Shown here one piece after another: positions 45,851-57,661 of a stretch of 64,000 bases of DNA. Position 1 is the first letter of the stretch. Each line of letters starts with the position of its first letter. The position numbers and the translations under genes were made by a program. Below the pieces are notes generated by a model, which ran no database searches, was not told the origin of the DNA, and saw only the letters and a list, made by a program, of their open reading frames with translations. Source of the DNA: Cryptomeria japonica (taxonomy: Eukaryota > Streptophyta > Pinopsida > Cupressales > Cupressaceae); assembly GCF_030272615.1 (NCBI RefSeq), contig NC_081413.1:563270010-563334009 (forward strand), written 5' to 3'.

Positions 45851-47980
45851 TGTGACAATAAATGACATATTTCGCATAATAATTTCAAATAAGATTCAAG
45901 TTTTTATTATGTTGCTCCTCACAATGTGACATTGTTAGCTTACCTATTGGGGGCTCATTGTAATTCATGGTGGTACAATTCCAGGAGAAATCATACTTAG
46001 TGAGCAACATTATAGTCTATTTATTCTTTCCCCTATGATTGGGGGGCAAGAATATTATCATATCTCTTTCCTGTTTCTAAGGTTTCACTACTTCTTTTAT
46101 GGATTGTATTTTCATAGCATGATGTCCTTTCTTTCATAGAATTATCCTTCATGAGAGTACATGTGTGTTCCTTGGTTAAGACCTACTCCTTTCTTGAAAT
46201 GATACCTCTCTTATGAATAATCTCTCCTTAGGGAATGTGTGATCCCTCATCCTAATTTTTCCTTGTCCTCTTGCTTGGGGGGAAAGGATGACATATTCCT
46301 TCTCTCTCTTTTGAATATTGCTTTTTCTTTTGTGTTGTATTTTTCATAACGTGATGTCCTTTCTTGCATATAATTATCCTTCATGTGAGTACATGTGTGT
46401 TCTTTGGTTAAGACCTATTCTTTGTTTGAAATGGTATATCTTATGAACAATCTCTTTGTGGAAGTTGTGTAATCATTCTCTTTGTCCCTTAGCTTGGGGG
46501 GCATTTATTTTTCCTATCCTTTCTAAGGATCTTCTTTCCCTTTGTTGAGTGGTGTTGTCTTACAATATGATATCATTCCTTGTGTGAAGTTGTTGTTTGC
46601 TCAAGGATTCTATTTTATACAAGAGGTGTGTATCCTTTACTACAACCTCTTTTACACTTGGAAATGTATATCTATTATCAAAAAAATCCTTCACTTTGGG
46701 TCAAAAGTGTTTCATCCTTCATAAAAAATTCCTTTAGCTAGTAATAGGAGGAAGCTAGGAATTCTTGTTCTCCTTCCCTTCCTTTGGTAGAATGTGCTAT
46801 GTTTGTTCAATAACTCCTCTTAGGGGTAGATGTATTTTAAGAAAATATCTCTTCTCCTCCAAGGATTTCCTTTATACTTGATGCAAGATATCTCTTTTTC
46901 AACTATCTTATCCTTGCTTGGATGTATGAACATTGTTGCCTAAAAGGGTATCTCCTTGGTGTTGAAGGTGGGTATCCTTGTTTCTATCTTCCTTAAGGCA
47001 TCAACATAAGGCTATGTTTACACCTTAAGGGGGGGGGGGGCATACATATCACCCTCTTTTTATTATATTATACTATATTTTTGCATGTCTTAAATGAGGT
47101 GTTCATTCTCGAAACCAGAGAAAACAAATTCTTAAATGAGATGGTTAGTGCTCAAAACTAGATGAAGCATTGATATATGTCTTTAACGGGGTGTACATTC
47201 TCAAAACCAAAGAAAAAAACTCTTACACAAGATGTCCTTGAAACCAGACATACATTTATCTTACACAAGGTTATACAACCTCAAAACCAGAGCAAACAAA
47301 CTCTTACACAAGATGTTCCTGAAACTAGACACACATTTGCATTTTCATTTCATGTCTTACATAGGTTGTTGCATGATCGAAACCAAAGAAAACAAACTCT
47401 TATACAAGATGCTTAACGCTTAAAATCAAATAGTTGTATACACAATAGGATAAGTAAAACTAGCAAAACACAACGAGAATATTTTGTCTCTCTTCCCCAA
47501 CATGGATCACCTAGCCAAACATAACTATCCCATGACATCCATGTCCTCTCTCGCTCTTCTTCTCATGGATCACCTAGATTAACACAAATAGAGTGTGATA
47601 TACATGCCTCTTCCCTTTCTTCTCTCCATGAGATCATAGCTTTGCTATTTGTGGTTTATGGTTTGATGCATGCTCTTTCTCTTTTTATGTGATCACTTGT
47701 GTTCTTGTGACGACATTTAAAAGGATTATACTAGTGGTTGAGATAGTTTTATTATTGAGGTCTCCAAGAATAGTTGACTTGAGGTCTTGTTTTGGATTTT
47801 AGCTTTTGTTTTGTGTGTCTTTGCATGCAATTATGTGAGTTAAGATGATCCTAAGATTGGGGGACTTGGTTCCTCAAAATTAGTGATGTCTTATACTCCT
47901 TATGGTCTCTCTCCTAATTGATCCTCCCTCTTAGATCTATCTACTATACTATGAGTATTTGTGTAGGCTCATACTCCCGT
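45851..47980 (+). other. 3' non-coding region with tandem repeats
   Basis: No gene. About 45950-46520 has two clear and one faded copies of a ~232-bp unit (GATGTCCTTTCTT, TTATCCTTCATG, GAGTACATGTGTGTTC at about 46122 and 46354). 47030-47040 is a G-run. Confidence 0.7.
47090..47430. repeat. Minisatellite (CTCAAAACCAGAG..AAACTCTTACACAAGATG)
   Basis: Five or six irregular copies of a 55-60-bp unit in the 3' non-coding region. Confidence 0.75.
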
Positions 47981-47996
47981 TAAAGTGGGGGCTAAA
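47981..47996 (+). promoter_or_regulatory. Polypurine tract
   Basis: TAAAGTGGGGGCTAAA directly before TGTGGCATTG; same tract as the Tat-like element. Confidence 0.88.
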
Positions 47997-48863
47997 TGTG
48001 GCATTGTAAATTATAGCCAAGATAATTTACACCTCATGTTTGTGCCCCTACTTTAGTGTGTCCTATCATCATATTTTTCTAGGTTGTTTTGTGCATATTC
48101 TTTAAATTTGAGGCCATGAAAAACCTTTTGTGGGTCCTACCATGTGATAACCACCCCATTTTAATGTTGTTTTTGTCCTAATTGTGGTGGGACCAGGGTG
48201 TGGTGTGCCCTGGTCTAGACCATGATGCTCCAAAATATCATAGTCCCACCATAATCCAACATCAATTTGAAATAGGGTAGGGGCTATATCTCATTGGTAA
48301 TAGTTGATCCTCATGGCTCTAAATGACCATTGGAGGTTGACATAATCAGTAATTTACCTAGAAACCCCTATATAAAGACATAATAACAATTTATTTTAAA
48401 TATAAGTCTCGATCTACAAGCAATCTAATATTTGTGCATCTGTGAAGAATTGATTATCAAGCACTCTTAGAGATCTTCAAGGATGCATATTCCTCATTCA
48501 ACCATTGTGGAGCAAAATTACACCAATATTATACAAGCATGTGTGTGTGGTTAAGGTTTTGTGCTTGTCATGCCATTTCATACAACAAATGCAATTACAT
48601 TCAAAGAGAAAAGCATCATCATCAACAATTGTAGATTAGAGGTATATCTATCTTGCATTTATTTCATCATTTTCATTATTCATTCAAGGTTAATTCCTAA
48701 ATTGAAGTTCGACTTAGGCAAGCCCCTATTCCCAAAAATTTCCCCCTTCTTTTTGTGTGCAGAAAACAAGTACAGAGCTGCGTTTGAGAGGGTCAACAAA
48801 GTCTACAGAGATGAACAAGTTCAACTTTTGACGATGAGAAATTCAGAGGACCACAACAAATGT
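47997..48863 (+). repeat. Upright partial LTR of the inverted element
   Basis: Starts TGTGGCATTGTAAATTATAG. It contains GACCAGGG..CCCTGGTC at 48191-48215. It loses its U5 end at the head-to-head join, near 48863. Confidence 0.82.
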
Positions 48864-49630
48864 AGATTTGTACCTGTTTCCTGCACACAGAAAGAAGGGA
48901 GAAATTGTTGGTATTAGAGGTCTACCTAAGTCAAACCTTGGTTTAGGAATTAACTTGAATGGAATAATGCACATACTAAAATAAATGTTGGATAGGTATA
49001 CCTCAGATCTGAAATTATTGATGATGATGCTTTTCTCTTTGAATGTAATCACATATGTTGTATGAAATGGCATGACAAACACAAAAACTTAATCACACAA
49101 ACATGCTTTCATGAGATTGGTATAATTTTGCTCCAAATGGTTTAATGAGAAATATATAGCCTTGAAGATCTCTAAAAATGCTTGATAATGAATGCTTCAC
49201 GAATGCATAAATATTATATTGCTTGTTTATGGAGACTTAGATTTAAAATGAATTGATATAATGTCTTTATGTAGGGTTTTATAGGTAAATTACCAATTAG
49301 GACAACCTCTGACGGTCATGCAAATCCATGAGAATTAAATCTTACTTATGAGATATAGCCCCTATCCCACTTCAAATTGGGGATAGATTGAGTGAGACCA
49401 TGGTGTTTTGGGGCACCATAGTCCAGACTAGAGCACTCTATGCCCTGGTCCTACCATAATTAGGACCAAAGTAATGTTAAAATGGGGTGGGTGTCCCATG
49501 GTAGGACCCACAAAAGGCTGTTCATGGCCTCAAAGTTGGAGAATGGGCACACACGAACCTAGAAAGGAGATGAAAGTAGGGGCACAAACATGAGGTGTAA
49601 ATTGGTCTGGTGATAATTTATAACGCTACA
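48864..49630 (-). repeat. Inverted partial LTR of the inverted element
   Basis: Reverse complement of 47997-48780 with moderate divergence. The centre of the palindrome (about 85 unpaired bases, 48777-48863) is the extra LTR sequence held only by the upright part. Confidence 0.82.
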
Positions 49631-49707
49631 CATACATATACACACACATATATGTATGTATGTATATATCTATACATAAATACATACATACATACATACA
49701 CATACAC

Positions 49708-49747
<40 letters not shown>

Positions 49748-49926
49748 TTGTGTGTGTGTGTGTAAACGTATTGAATTTATATATAGAGATACATTTCTAT
49801 TGTTTAAGATAAAAATAATCAAATTATTACAAAAATTGGCATCTCAATGGTTTTGATTTAAAACTCATCAATATAAATATAAATATAAATATAAATATAA
49901 ATATAAATAAATAAATAAATAAATAA

Positions 49927-49985
<59 letters not shown>
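49631..49985. repeat. Compound microsatellite
   Basis: (CATA)n and (TATACA)n to about 49745, then from about 49868 (ATAAAT)n, (AAAT)n, (TA)n and (TG)n in succession. Confidence 0.95.
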
Positions 49986-49988
<3 letters not shown>

Positions 49989-51032
49989 GCACAAAGCTAT
50001 GCCACACTTTTATAAAGGAAATGACCAATGCTAATTCAACTTTTTAAATTGAATCAATAGAAAGTGATATATATGTTTTTATTTTTGAAATGATGTAAAC
50101 TAATAAAATGTATATTTTTTTTTGTATTTTATGTTTGAAAATTTTTAAATAAAGATTATTTTTATATACTTTCTTATAAAGTAAACACTATAATTTAGTT
50201 GCTAATAAAATGTTGAAATTGAAGTTACACGAGGTGTCATACTTTATATAGTAAATTTTACCTTTTTTTGTTCAATTTTTTTTGTGTATATTGATAACTT
50301 GAAACTAGTGCAAGAGCACCCAAAGACACAAATGAAGTGTAAAAGAGAATAATATCACCCATGAGGTGAAAATGATCATCTGAAATAAGTTGATAGTTTT
50401 GTAAGTCAATAAGACCCAATTGATGTAAGGCATTGTCATGATTGCATTTTATAAGCCACCATGGATAAATGACCATGTGGGTCAGTAGGAGTCTAGGAAT
50501 GAGTGAGGTAAATAAATATTGGTCTTAGAAACATAAGACCAATCCTTGGAATAGGTCAAATACACCTTGGAGTTGCCAAATTTGAAAAGTGCAAGGTGAC
50601 AACTTTTGTTGTCATTGCAAAATGTTGTAAAAAGGGATAAATAATCCTCCAACGGTTCCAAAGTTTGAAAAGTGGTTGGAAACCATTAGGGAGGCTATAT
50701 TATGCCCACTTAGATTGATTCTAGGTTGTTGTTGGCATAGTTGTTGAAGATGAAATTTGATGATGTTTTGGAGTTTGGAGCAATAGAATATACTTGGAGT
50801 TTTCTAAACTTCTGTGTTTTTGCTATTCATTTTTGATCAGTACAGATTGGTGGATTTATGGACCAATTGAATGAGTTAGGGAAGTCTCTTACCTTTCATT
50901 TGAATCAATTCCAAGGTTTTGTAACAACCGGGTTGTAGGGATCCATCCAAATCTAACCAGACTGGTCACAAACCCTTGTGACACTTAGGGTATCACTGTA
51001 AAGATGTCCTTAATCTAACATTTTTACTAGAG
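49986..51032. other. AT-rich region, nothing recognised
   Basis: No credible gene, LTR end or repeat. It is the left flank of copia B; the base run before the LTR is TAGAG, but the other flank is off the window. Confidence 0.5.
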
Positions 51033-52537
51033 TGATAGTTCTGATACTAAATGTTTAGTACAGATGCCAAGCTAACAAGATGAGAGGGGGGGGGGTGAAT
51101 CATACAAACTTAATCTTTCATAAAAACATTAGATTCAGCCGCGGTAACATATACTTCAGTAAAATAACCAAAACTACTAAACTTGCAAACTCAAAAGCAT
51201 ATAAACATCATAAACCTCAGAACACTAGATTTAACGTGCAAACCCAAATAGGGAAAAACCACTGTGGGATTTCAGACTCACTCAGAAATATACTCTTCTA
51301 GAGTATGCTCGGTTAAAAGCAAATCCTGTTAAAGATTACAAAACACATTGCTAGATGTGACCCGGTTAAGGGATTTCCCTCAGATCTGTTAGGATCTTCA
51401 CTTTGTTAGAAGTGACCTTATCAAAGGATTTCAAACACTCAATCAGAATGTCACCTTGCTAGAGGATTTACAAATAAGATTGTTAAGTCCACTCGGTTAA
51501 AAGATTTTCTGTTACTTCACAAAATAACAGTAATAAAAATCTATCTGCAACTTCACATCTAAAATGCTAAAGCAGATTCTTATTTTCTCAATACAATCTA
51601 GACATAGAACTAATCTTGTCCATTTGCTAGGCTTCTATACTCTGTTATCAAAATAGGTCTTCAAGTTTCTATGCTCGGTAATCACTATGTAGCAACCATG
51701 TGCTTACATTTGCCCGCATACATTGTTTATCAACAGTTCCTTATTTATAAACAATTTGCCAACCGCTTAATCTCTTTGATCACATTTCCCATGATCAATC
51801 ATAGCCATCAGATCTTCAAACTTGACTAGGTTCAATGTATCCTTTGATCTGAAAATGTTTTACCTTGCCTCAGAACTTGCATACATTCCTTGGAACTTGT
51901 GCTAGGGTATTGCGGTTCAATCTGAGCTATAGATCTTCTTGCCGATTTTCCTCTGCCATAGATTCTTTAACAAACTTGATTCACAACTTACCAATCATTT
52001 AATCATAGCCAACTCATCAGCTTCCTTCATTAAATAATGCTTTTATTCATTCAATGCATTCTGTTATTACTCGGTTGCAACTCGGTGAATACTAAACTTC
52101 ACTCGGTAGATATTCCGCCTTCATTAACCGATAGCGATAACCTTAGGGTTTACCGACTAGGTTCTTTGCTTGGTAACATAGTATAGTATTAACCTTACAA
52201 ATAACAACATATGTAAGATATCAAAACAATCTAAAACATCATGATCTCATCATTGTCTAACTCGGTAATAGTTGCCCATTGAATAACTTATTTCTCCCCT
52301 TATTCATCATATTCTTTCTGTGTCTTTTACCGACTTCTTTATACTCATCAAAACATACTTCTTAAGATATGGCAACATCATACTAAATTAGAAAATCAAT
52401 TTCTTGATATCAATGACAAAATAACGATGTTAAGACAGTAAATATCCTTAATCAGTTATATCCATAATCATCAACAACCTTCTCAATATCCTTATTGAAA
52501 TACCAACAATCTCTCATTGTCTGTTATAATGCCAACA
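51033..52537 (-). repeat. Copia B 3' LTR
   Basis: 1505 bp; on the minus strand TGTTGGCATTATAACAG to GTATCAGAACTATCA. It shows the true LTR end that copia A's 3' LTR lacks. The polypurine tract GCCAAAGGGGGAGAT (52552-52538) adjoins it. Confidence 0.9.
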
Positions 52538-52552
52538 ATCTCCCCCTTTGGC

Positions 52553-52925
52553 ATTGATGGCAAAACCAATTGATTTGACCTAATTGATTTAGATTCAGAT
52601 TGCTGTGAAATGCTGTGAAATGATCCCCCATACATTAGTCTTCTCCTTTTTGTTCGTTAGTCTTCTCCTTAGATATTAGTCTTCTCCCCCTTTGACAACA
52701 ATGCCAAAAAGTAAAGAACTTAAACATGATTTCTTCCGCTAAGAAGTGAATTCCTTGCTAATATGTATCTACTTAGTCTCGGTCAGAGCATTTTGTCTAC
52801 AATTTTTGTTCCCTGTTATTGTTTCCTGTACACCTTTAGAAAACATCCTAAAGTGTGTAAATCAACATCAAAACCTATAAAGATATTCTGTAGAGTCATC
52901 GAATTGATGCTTTCACCGAACTCGG
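52553..52925 (-). other. Copia B 3' untranslated region
   Basis: Matches 24608-25039 of copia A; no gene. Confidence 0.7.
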
Positions 52926-53864
52926 TCAGTGAATGGAAGATAGGGGTAGGACCCCTAACTTGCTTTTGAGATACTCAAAAGTGTCCCTTGGCAGTGGCTT
53001 GGTGAAGATGTCTGCAATTTGTTCCTTTGTGCTAACATACTCCAACACCACTTTCTTCTCTTGAACTTCTTTTCTAAGATAATGATATTTGATAGAGATG
53101 TGCTTTGTCTTAGAGTGCATAACATGATTCTTTGAAATTTTAATGGCACTAGTATTGTCACAAAATATAGTTATTGGCTCGGTAAATTGCTCATTTATAC
53201 CTTCCAACAATTGTTTGATCCATGCTATATTAGTGCAATTCAACGCCACAACAACATATTCAGCTTCTGCTATTGACTGTGAAACACATCCTTGTTTCTT
53301 GCTAAGCCAACTTACTAGTCTCTCTCCCAAAAAGAAAGCTCCAACACTTATTCTTTTCCTGTCATCAATGTTGCCTGCCCAATCAACATTAGTATAAAAT
53401 TTTAAATCAAAATCATTTCCTTTCTGATATACTAAGCCATAATCTTCAGTGCCTTTCAAATATTTGAAAATTCTCTTGATTGTTGTCATGTGTGTTTCCT
53501 TGGGATCTGCAGAAAATCTTGCAACTATACCTACTGCATGTGCTATATCTGGTCTACTGTGAACAACATATTGCAGTTTTCTAGTCATAGATCGGTAGAG
53601 GGTCTCATCAATAGATGCAGATTCATCATTCTTTGATAGTTTATAGTTGGTAGTCATAGGAGTACTTACTGGTTTTGAATCCTCCATTCCAAATTTCTTC
53701 AAGATTTCCTTTATGTAATTGGATTGGGTAATGAAGATATCATCTTTCATTTGTAGTATCTATAAACCTATAAAATAATTTATCTCACTGATTAATAACA
53801 TCTCAAATTCTTTGCTCATTTCATTTCCAAAGTTCTTGCATAGAGAGTCATTTCCACAAAATAT
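52926..53864 (-). pseudogene. Copia B RT C-terminal part and RNase H
   Basis: Starts at the nested insertion with [20 protein letters not shown]. One TAG at about 53760 stands where copia A has Gln (LQILQM), then 274 open codons (53750-52926). RNase H: SRPDIAHAVGIVARF, VDWAGNIDD (D of the family's DADWAG box kept, first Asp is Val-preceding Asn in YTNVDWAG), QSIAEAEYV, CDNTSAIKISKN, HISIKYHYLRKEV and the end IFTKPLPRDTFEYLKSKLG. It degrades the RNA strand of the hybrid. Broken only by the stop and the insertion. Confidence 0.9.
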
Positions 53865-54304
53865 TGTTGGTGTAAATAATTATTCATCTTAGATATTATT
53901 ACACTTTACTTAAGTTTACTTAGGAAATGCATTTCATAGTAGTTTGGGTATGAGACACTTGGGTGTTTGTGCCACATTGGGATAGTGTGTGTAGGAGAAA
54001 TTCCACCTTTTATGGTGTTGATCTTGTTGTTACACTTCACATTCAGTGGGTGATCCATCTCATGTGGACTATTATATTATTTCTCCTACCTACCCACACC
54101 TACCCTTGTTTCTTATTGAGCCAAATGTCATGTTTGTGTGCTCACATAACCCTAGCCTTGCCTATATAAGAAAGCTCATCTACATTGTATGTAATTGATA
54201 TTATTGATCATTTTTTATTGATGAGAATACAGTTTATTCTTGTCTTATATTGTGTCTCTATTTTGTACATTTCATTGAGCTCTTGATCTTGGCAAAATCT
54301 CACA
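53865..54304 (+). repeat. 5' LTR of the gag-pro element
   Basis: TGTTGGTG to AATCTCACA. A TATA box (TATATAA, 54163-54169) lies about 135 bp before the LTR end, a normal place for the promoter. Confidence 0.93.
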
Positions 54305-54317
54305 TGGTATCAGAGCC
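54305..54317 (+). promoter_or_regulatory. Primer binding site (initiator Met tRNA)
   Basis: TGGTATCAGAGCC directly after the 5' LTR. Confidence 0.94.
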
Positions 54318-54659
54318 ATTGGGGCTTCATTGATTCGTCTTGAAGAGGCATTATTGCGATGTCAAGAGGCAGATCTAAGGAGCAGCATCTTTTGGAGGCG
54401 TCCTAGACCAGATCCGACCCCGCCATTGCGTCCAGAAGGTCGTTTCCATGAATTTTGGTTATAAAGTTAGCCTATTTTGGTGAGAAAATTTTTTTCGCCA
54501 ATTTTGCTATTATTGTACGGATTTCCAAATTTTTTATTAATTTTTCAAAAAAAATAAAATAAAATTATTTTCTGAAATTTTTTTTGAAAAATAAAAAAAA
54601 AAAAAAAAATTGAAAATCAAAAAAAAAAATTGAAAAACAGAAAAAATCAAAAAATTGTT

Positions 54660-55150
54660 TTAGGGGGGTCCGCAGACCCCCCCGTGACCCCCGTACCACG
54701 TCTGCAGATCTGTCGACTGTACCGCCGTTGCAGTGTACCTCCTGCCGGTCGGTACCCGACGCCGCTGCAACCTATCGTCGCCGCTGCTGCGGCCTCCCGG
54801 CTCCGCACGACGTCGGCACTGACGCCCAAGACCTACACACCCACCGTCACCACGCCGTGTACCCTCCGGCCCTCCTTCTCTTGTGTCTCCCCGGTGGCAG
54901 ACTCCCTGGTGGTGATTTCCACGGCTCCTCCTGCCGACTGCTCTGGACGCTGCTCCTCCTCTCGGGCCAAAGACCCCGCCACGCAGATGCCCAGTTAGCC
55001 TCCGATCCTGCCACGCGGCTCTCACACAGCCGCCCATACGACACGTTACCTACCACATAGAGCCCCCAGGTCATCACGCCCAGTCAGCAAATCCGTACGG
55101 TATGACCTGCACAGTCATTTGCCACCTCAGCCTGTCTGTACAGTACGAAC
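54660..55150 (+). other. GC-rich leader block
   Basis: Very GC-rich island in AT-rich surroundings, after an A-rich stretch (54540-54655). ORFs exist in several frames on both strands (54630-54998 and 54728-55060 plus; 54660-55037 minus), as expected of GC-rich DNA, so none is called a gene. It matches in position and character the block at 29140-29640, not clearly in sequence. Confidence 0.6.
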
Positions 55151-55828
55151 ACCCAGTCAGCAGAGAGGCAAAGTTTTTGCAATGGTCATACGACCGTAAA
55201 ATTTAACATAATGAATTGCTGATGTTAGCACTACGTCATCATTTTTCAAAAAATTTGTAGGCCCCTCTCATTGAGCTTTTTGATTTTGCAATTCAACTTC
55301 AAATGGCCATAACTTGCTCATTTTTGCTCCTTTTTGGGTGCAATTTTTTTTGAAATGGGCTAGAATTTCATGCTCTCCATAGTGGTGAATAAATTTTTTG
55401 ATTTTGATACATGGATTTTTTAGAAAATGCAGTTTTTGGTGACTATACCTGAGTAATCCCAGTTTTTGCAACTTCAGAGGCTTCGTTTAGGGTCATACAA
55501 CCTCCTTTTCAGGTGCTGTTTTTTTTGAAAGTGTGTATTTTTTCATCTACTTTCACATGATGCTATCAGATTGATGCCATTGCAAGTAGAAATTATACTT
55601 TCAGATTTTGGCCATTTTTGGCTCTCTTGGTACTTGTATATTTGCTTGAATCTCAGTTAGATTCATTGCACTATTGATTGAAGTCTCTTGTATCTCATTT
55701 GAGAAGTTGTAAAATTTGCATCATAAGTCCACTTTGCCTTGTTTTGCAAGTGGCTCATTGTAATCGCATTAAGTATAAAGTGCCAAAATCATCACTTTGG
55801 GGGGGGGGGGTACTTTGATTGATTAAAT
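55151..55828 (+). other. Leader of the gag-pro element, no gene
   Basis: T-rich text with a G-run at 55800-55810 just before gag. No ORF of note. Confidence 0.6.
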
Positions 55829-57661
55829 TTGGAGGGTGTCTCTTGTGCTTTTGTGCTCTTGTGTTCCTTCCTTTTTGCTGCTATGGGTTCTTCTAAGTTT
55901 CCTCTCTTAACTCCTCATAATTATGCTACTTGGAAAATTGATGCATGGAGTAAACTTATGGAAAAAGGACTCACTCATTACATTGATGGAGCTATTGTTG
56001 CTCCTACTATTCCTAAGGTTGATCCGATTGGTCACTTAGATTGGCTCACTAAAAATATCATGGCAATTGGTACCTTAAGAAAGTATGTATCAAAGGATCT
56101 CATTTTTCATATTGAGAAGTGTACTCTAATCAAGGATGCTTGGCAAAAGTTTCAAGACTTGTACGGTCAAGTTGATGAGATTAGGGGATATCAAATTGAT
56201 AGTGATCTCACCATGTTAGATCCCAAGAACTTTGATACTATACAAGATTATGTCACTAAGGCAAATGAGTTGAGGGCACAACTCAAAGATTGTGGCATTG
56301 ATAAGAAGGATACTCAATTGATATTCAACTTGATAGGCAAGCTTCCACAAGAATATGCAGCATTTGTTTCTAGTTTCCAAACCCATAGGATGACAATGGG
56401 TTCAAGCTACAAAATGCCTACATTTGATGCTTTCAATGAAATGTTGATGATGGAACAAACTAAGTTGATAAGCATGGGCATTCTTAAGGCTTCTAAGTCT
56501 CAAGCATTAGTGGCAAATCAAGGGAACAAAGGAAATCAAGGAAAGGACAACTCAAACAAGAAGAAATGGCAATCAAAGCCTAAAGAAAAAGCACCATCTT
56601 CTCCAAAACAAGGAGATTCATCCTCTTCCAAGAGAGATAATTCACCAAAGAGGGAGAGACCTACTTGTGCTTATTGTAAAAAGATTGGTCATGAGGAGCA
56701 TCGTTGCCATTCTAAGAAGATTGATGAGCTCACACATATCATCAAAAAGCATAACATTGATTTGCCTAAAGTCTACAAGAAGGATGATTCATCAACTTCC
56801 ACTTCCTCACATTCAAAAGGAAAAGGGCAAGCATTCATGGCTTCTACAAGTGGGAAGACTCACTCTTTTGGAACAAGAAAAGGAAAAGCTCTAGGTGCTA
56901 CTATTAGTCATGATTCAGAGAGATGGCTTCTAGATTCAGGGGCTTCTCATCATATGGCATCTTCATAGTCTATGTTCTCTACATTTGAGCCTTGCACCAT
57001 GCCACAAATTTTGATGGGCAATCATACATATATGGATGTGATTGGGAAAGGATCTATTGACATTGGGGATAACTCCTTCAATGATGTGTTGTGTGTACCC
57101 CACTTGACAAACAATCTCCTTTCTATCTATCAAATCACACATGGTGCAACTAAGAGAGTTGTGGAGTTCACACCCGACTCAGTTTTCATTAGAGACTTGG
57201 AGACTAGAGCTATCATTGCGACTGGGGTGGTTGATCATGCATCTCGGTTATACCCCTTTTTAGATTTTGTTGATGATGATGATTTCACATTTGATGATTC
57301 TACACATGATGATCACACTTCTTGTGATGGTTTAGATTTTGAGGAGAACTTTGGATACTTGAACATGGGGATTCTCACATGTGACCCCATTCTTGAGTCT
57401 TGTATTTCATCTCCTCATATTGATATCACATCACCTATTGCACCTGATGATGCAGATAGTGCGACAGTTTTGCCTTCATGTGATTCAGTGCAGCAGGATA
57501 TTCATTGTCTTCCAGCTTCAGATTCATGGGATGATTACTTGACAGATATTGCAGGTTTATTTATAGAATCCTACATTGCAGATTTGGGAGACATCATTGA
57601 TGACATTCATCTTCTCTTTGATGAAGGTGATCCTTCTTTGATTGTTGTGAGGGAACACTGA
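55829..57661 (+). pseudogene. Gag-pro ORF with one TAG, plus acidic tail
   Basis: One frame from 55829. The likely start is the second ATG at residue 19 (MGSSKFPLLTPHNYATWKID), as copia gags begin this way. A UBN2-type gag follows (TIQDYVTKANELRAQLKDCG, LIGKLPQEYAAFVSSFQ), a Lys/Ser-rich basic stretch and zinc knuckle CAYCKKIGHEEHRC at about residues 282-295. Protease begins WLLDSGASHHMASS, then one TAG (56966-56968). The same frame resumes with MPQILMGNHTYMDVIGKGSI and VLCVPHLTNNLLSI, normal copia protease. After DHASRLYPF, where pre-integrase should begin, an Asp-rich tail (DFVDDDDFTFDDSTHDD) runs to 57661. Confidence 0.85.

Larger units (their letters stand above)
43749..49630 (+). mobile_element. 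Gypsy relative with inverted interior, TSD CATAC
   Basis: Flanked by CATAC at 43744-43748 and 49631-49635. The left end begins TGTAATGG, the reverse complement of the LTR end CCATTACA at 43981, and is followed by an upright LTR end, primer site, gag-like region and polypurine tract. The right end is an upright LTR (from 47997) joined head to head to an inverted LTR ending CGCTACA at 49630. So the outer ends belong to a minus-strand insertion while the interior is plus. The LTR pieces total 233 + 1634 bp, about two LTRs of 933 bp. No RT or integrase. Confidence 0.85.

Noticed and set aside
49631-49985. CRISPR-like array
   Set aside because: Plain microsatellites with no spacers.
50258-50476. 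72-codon minus-strand ORF in the unassigned AT-rich region
   Set aside because: No domain, no context, length expected by chance.
54630-55077. Host genes in the GC-rich block, both strands
   Set aside because: Overlapping ORFs in several frames are expected of GC-rich sequence; no domain in any.
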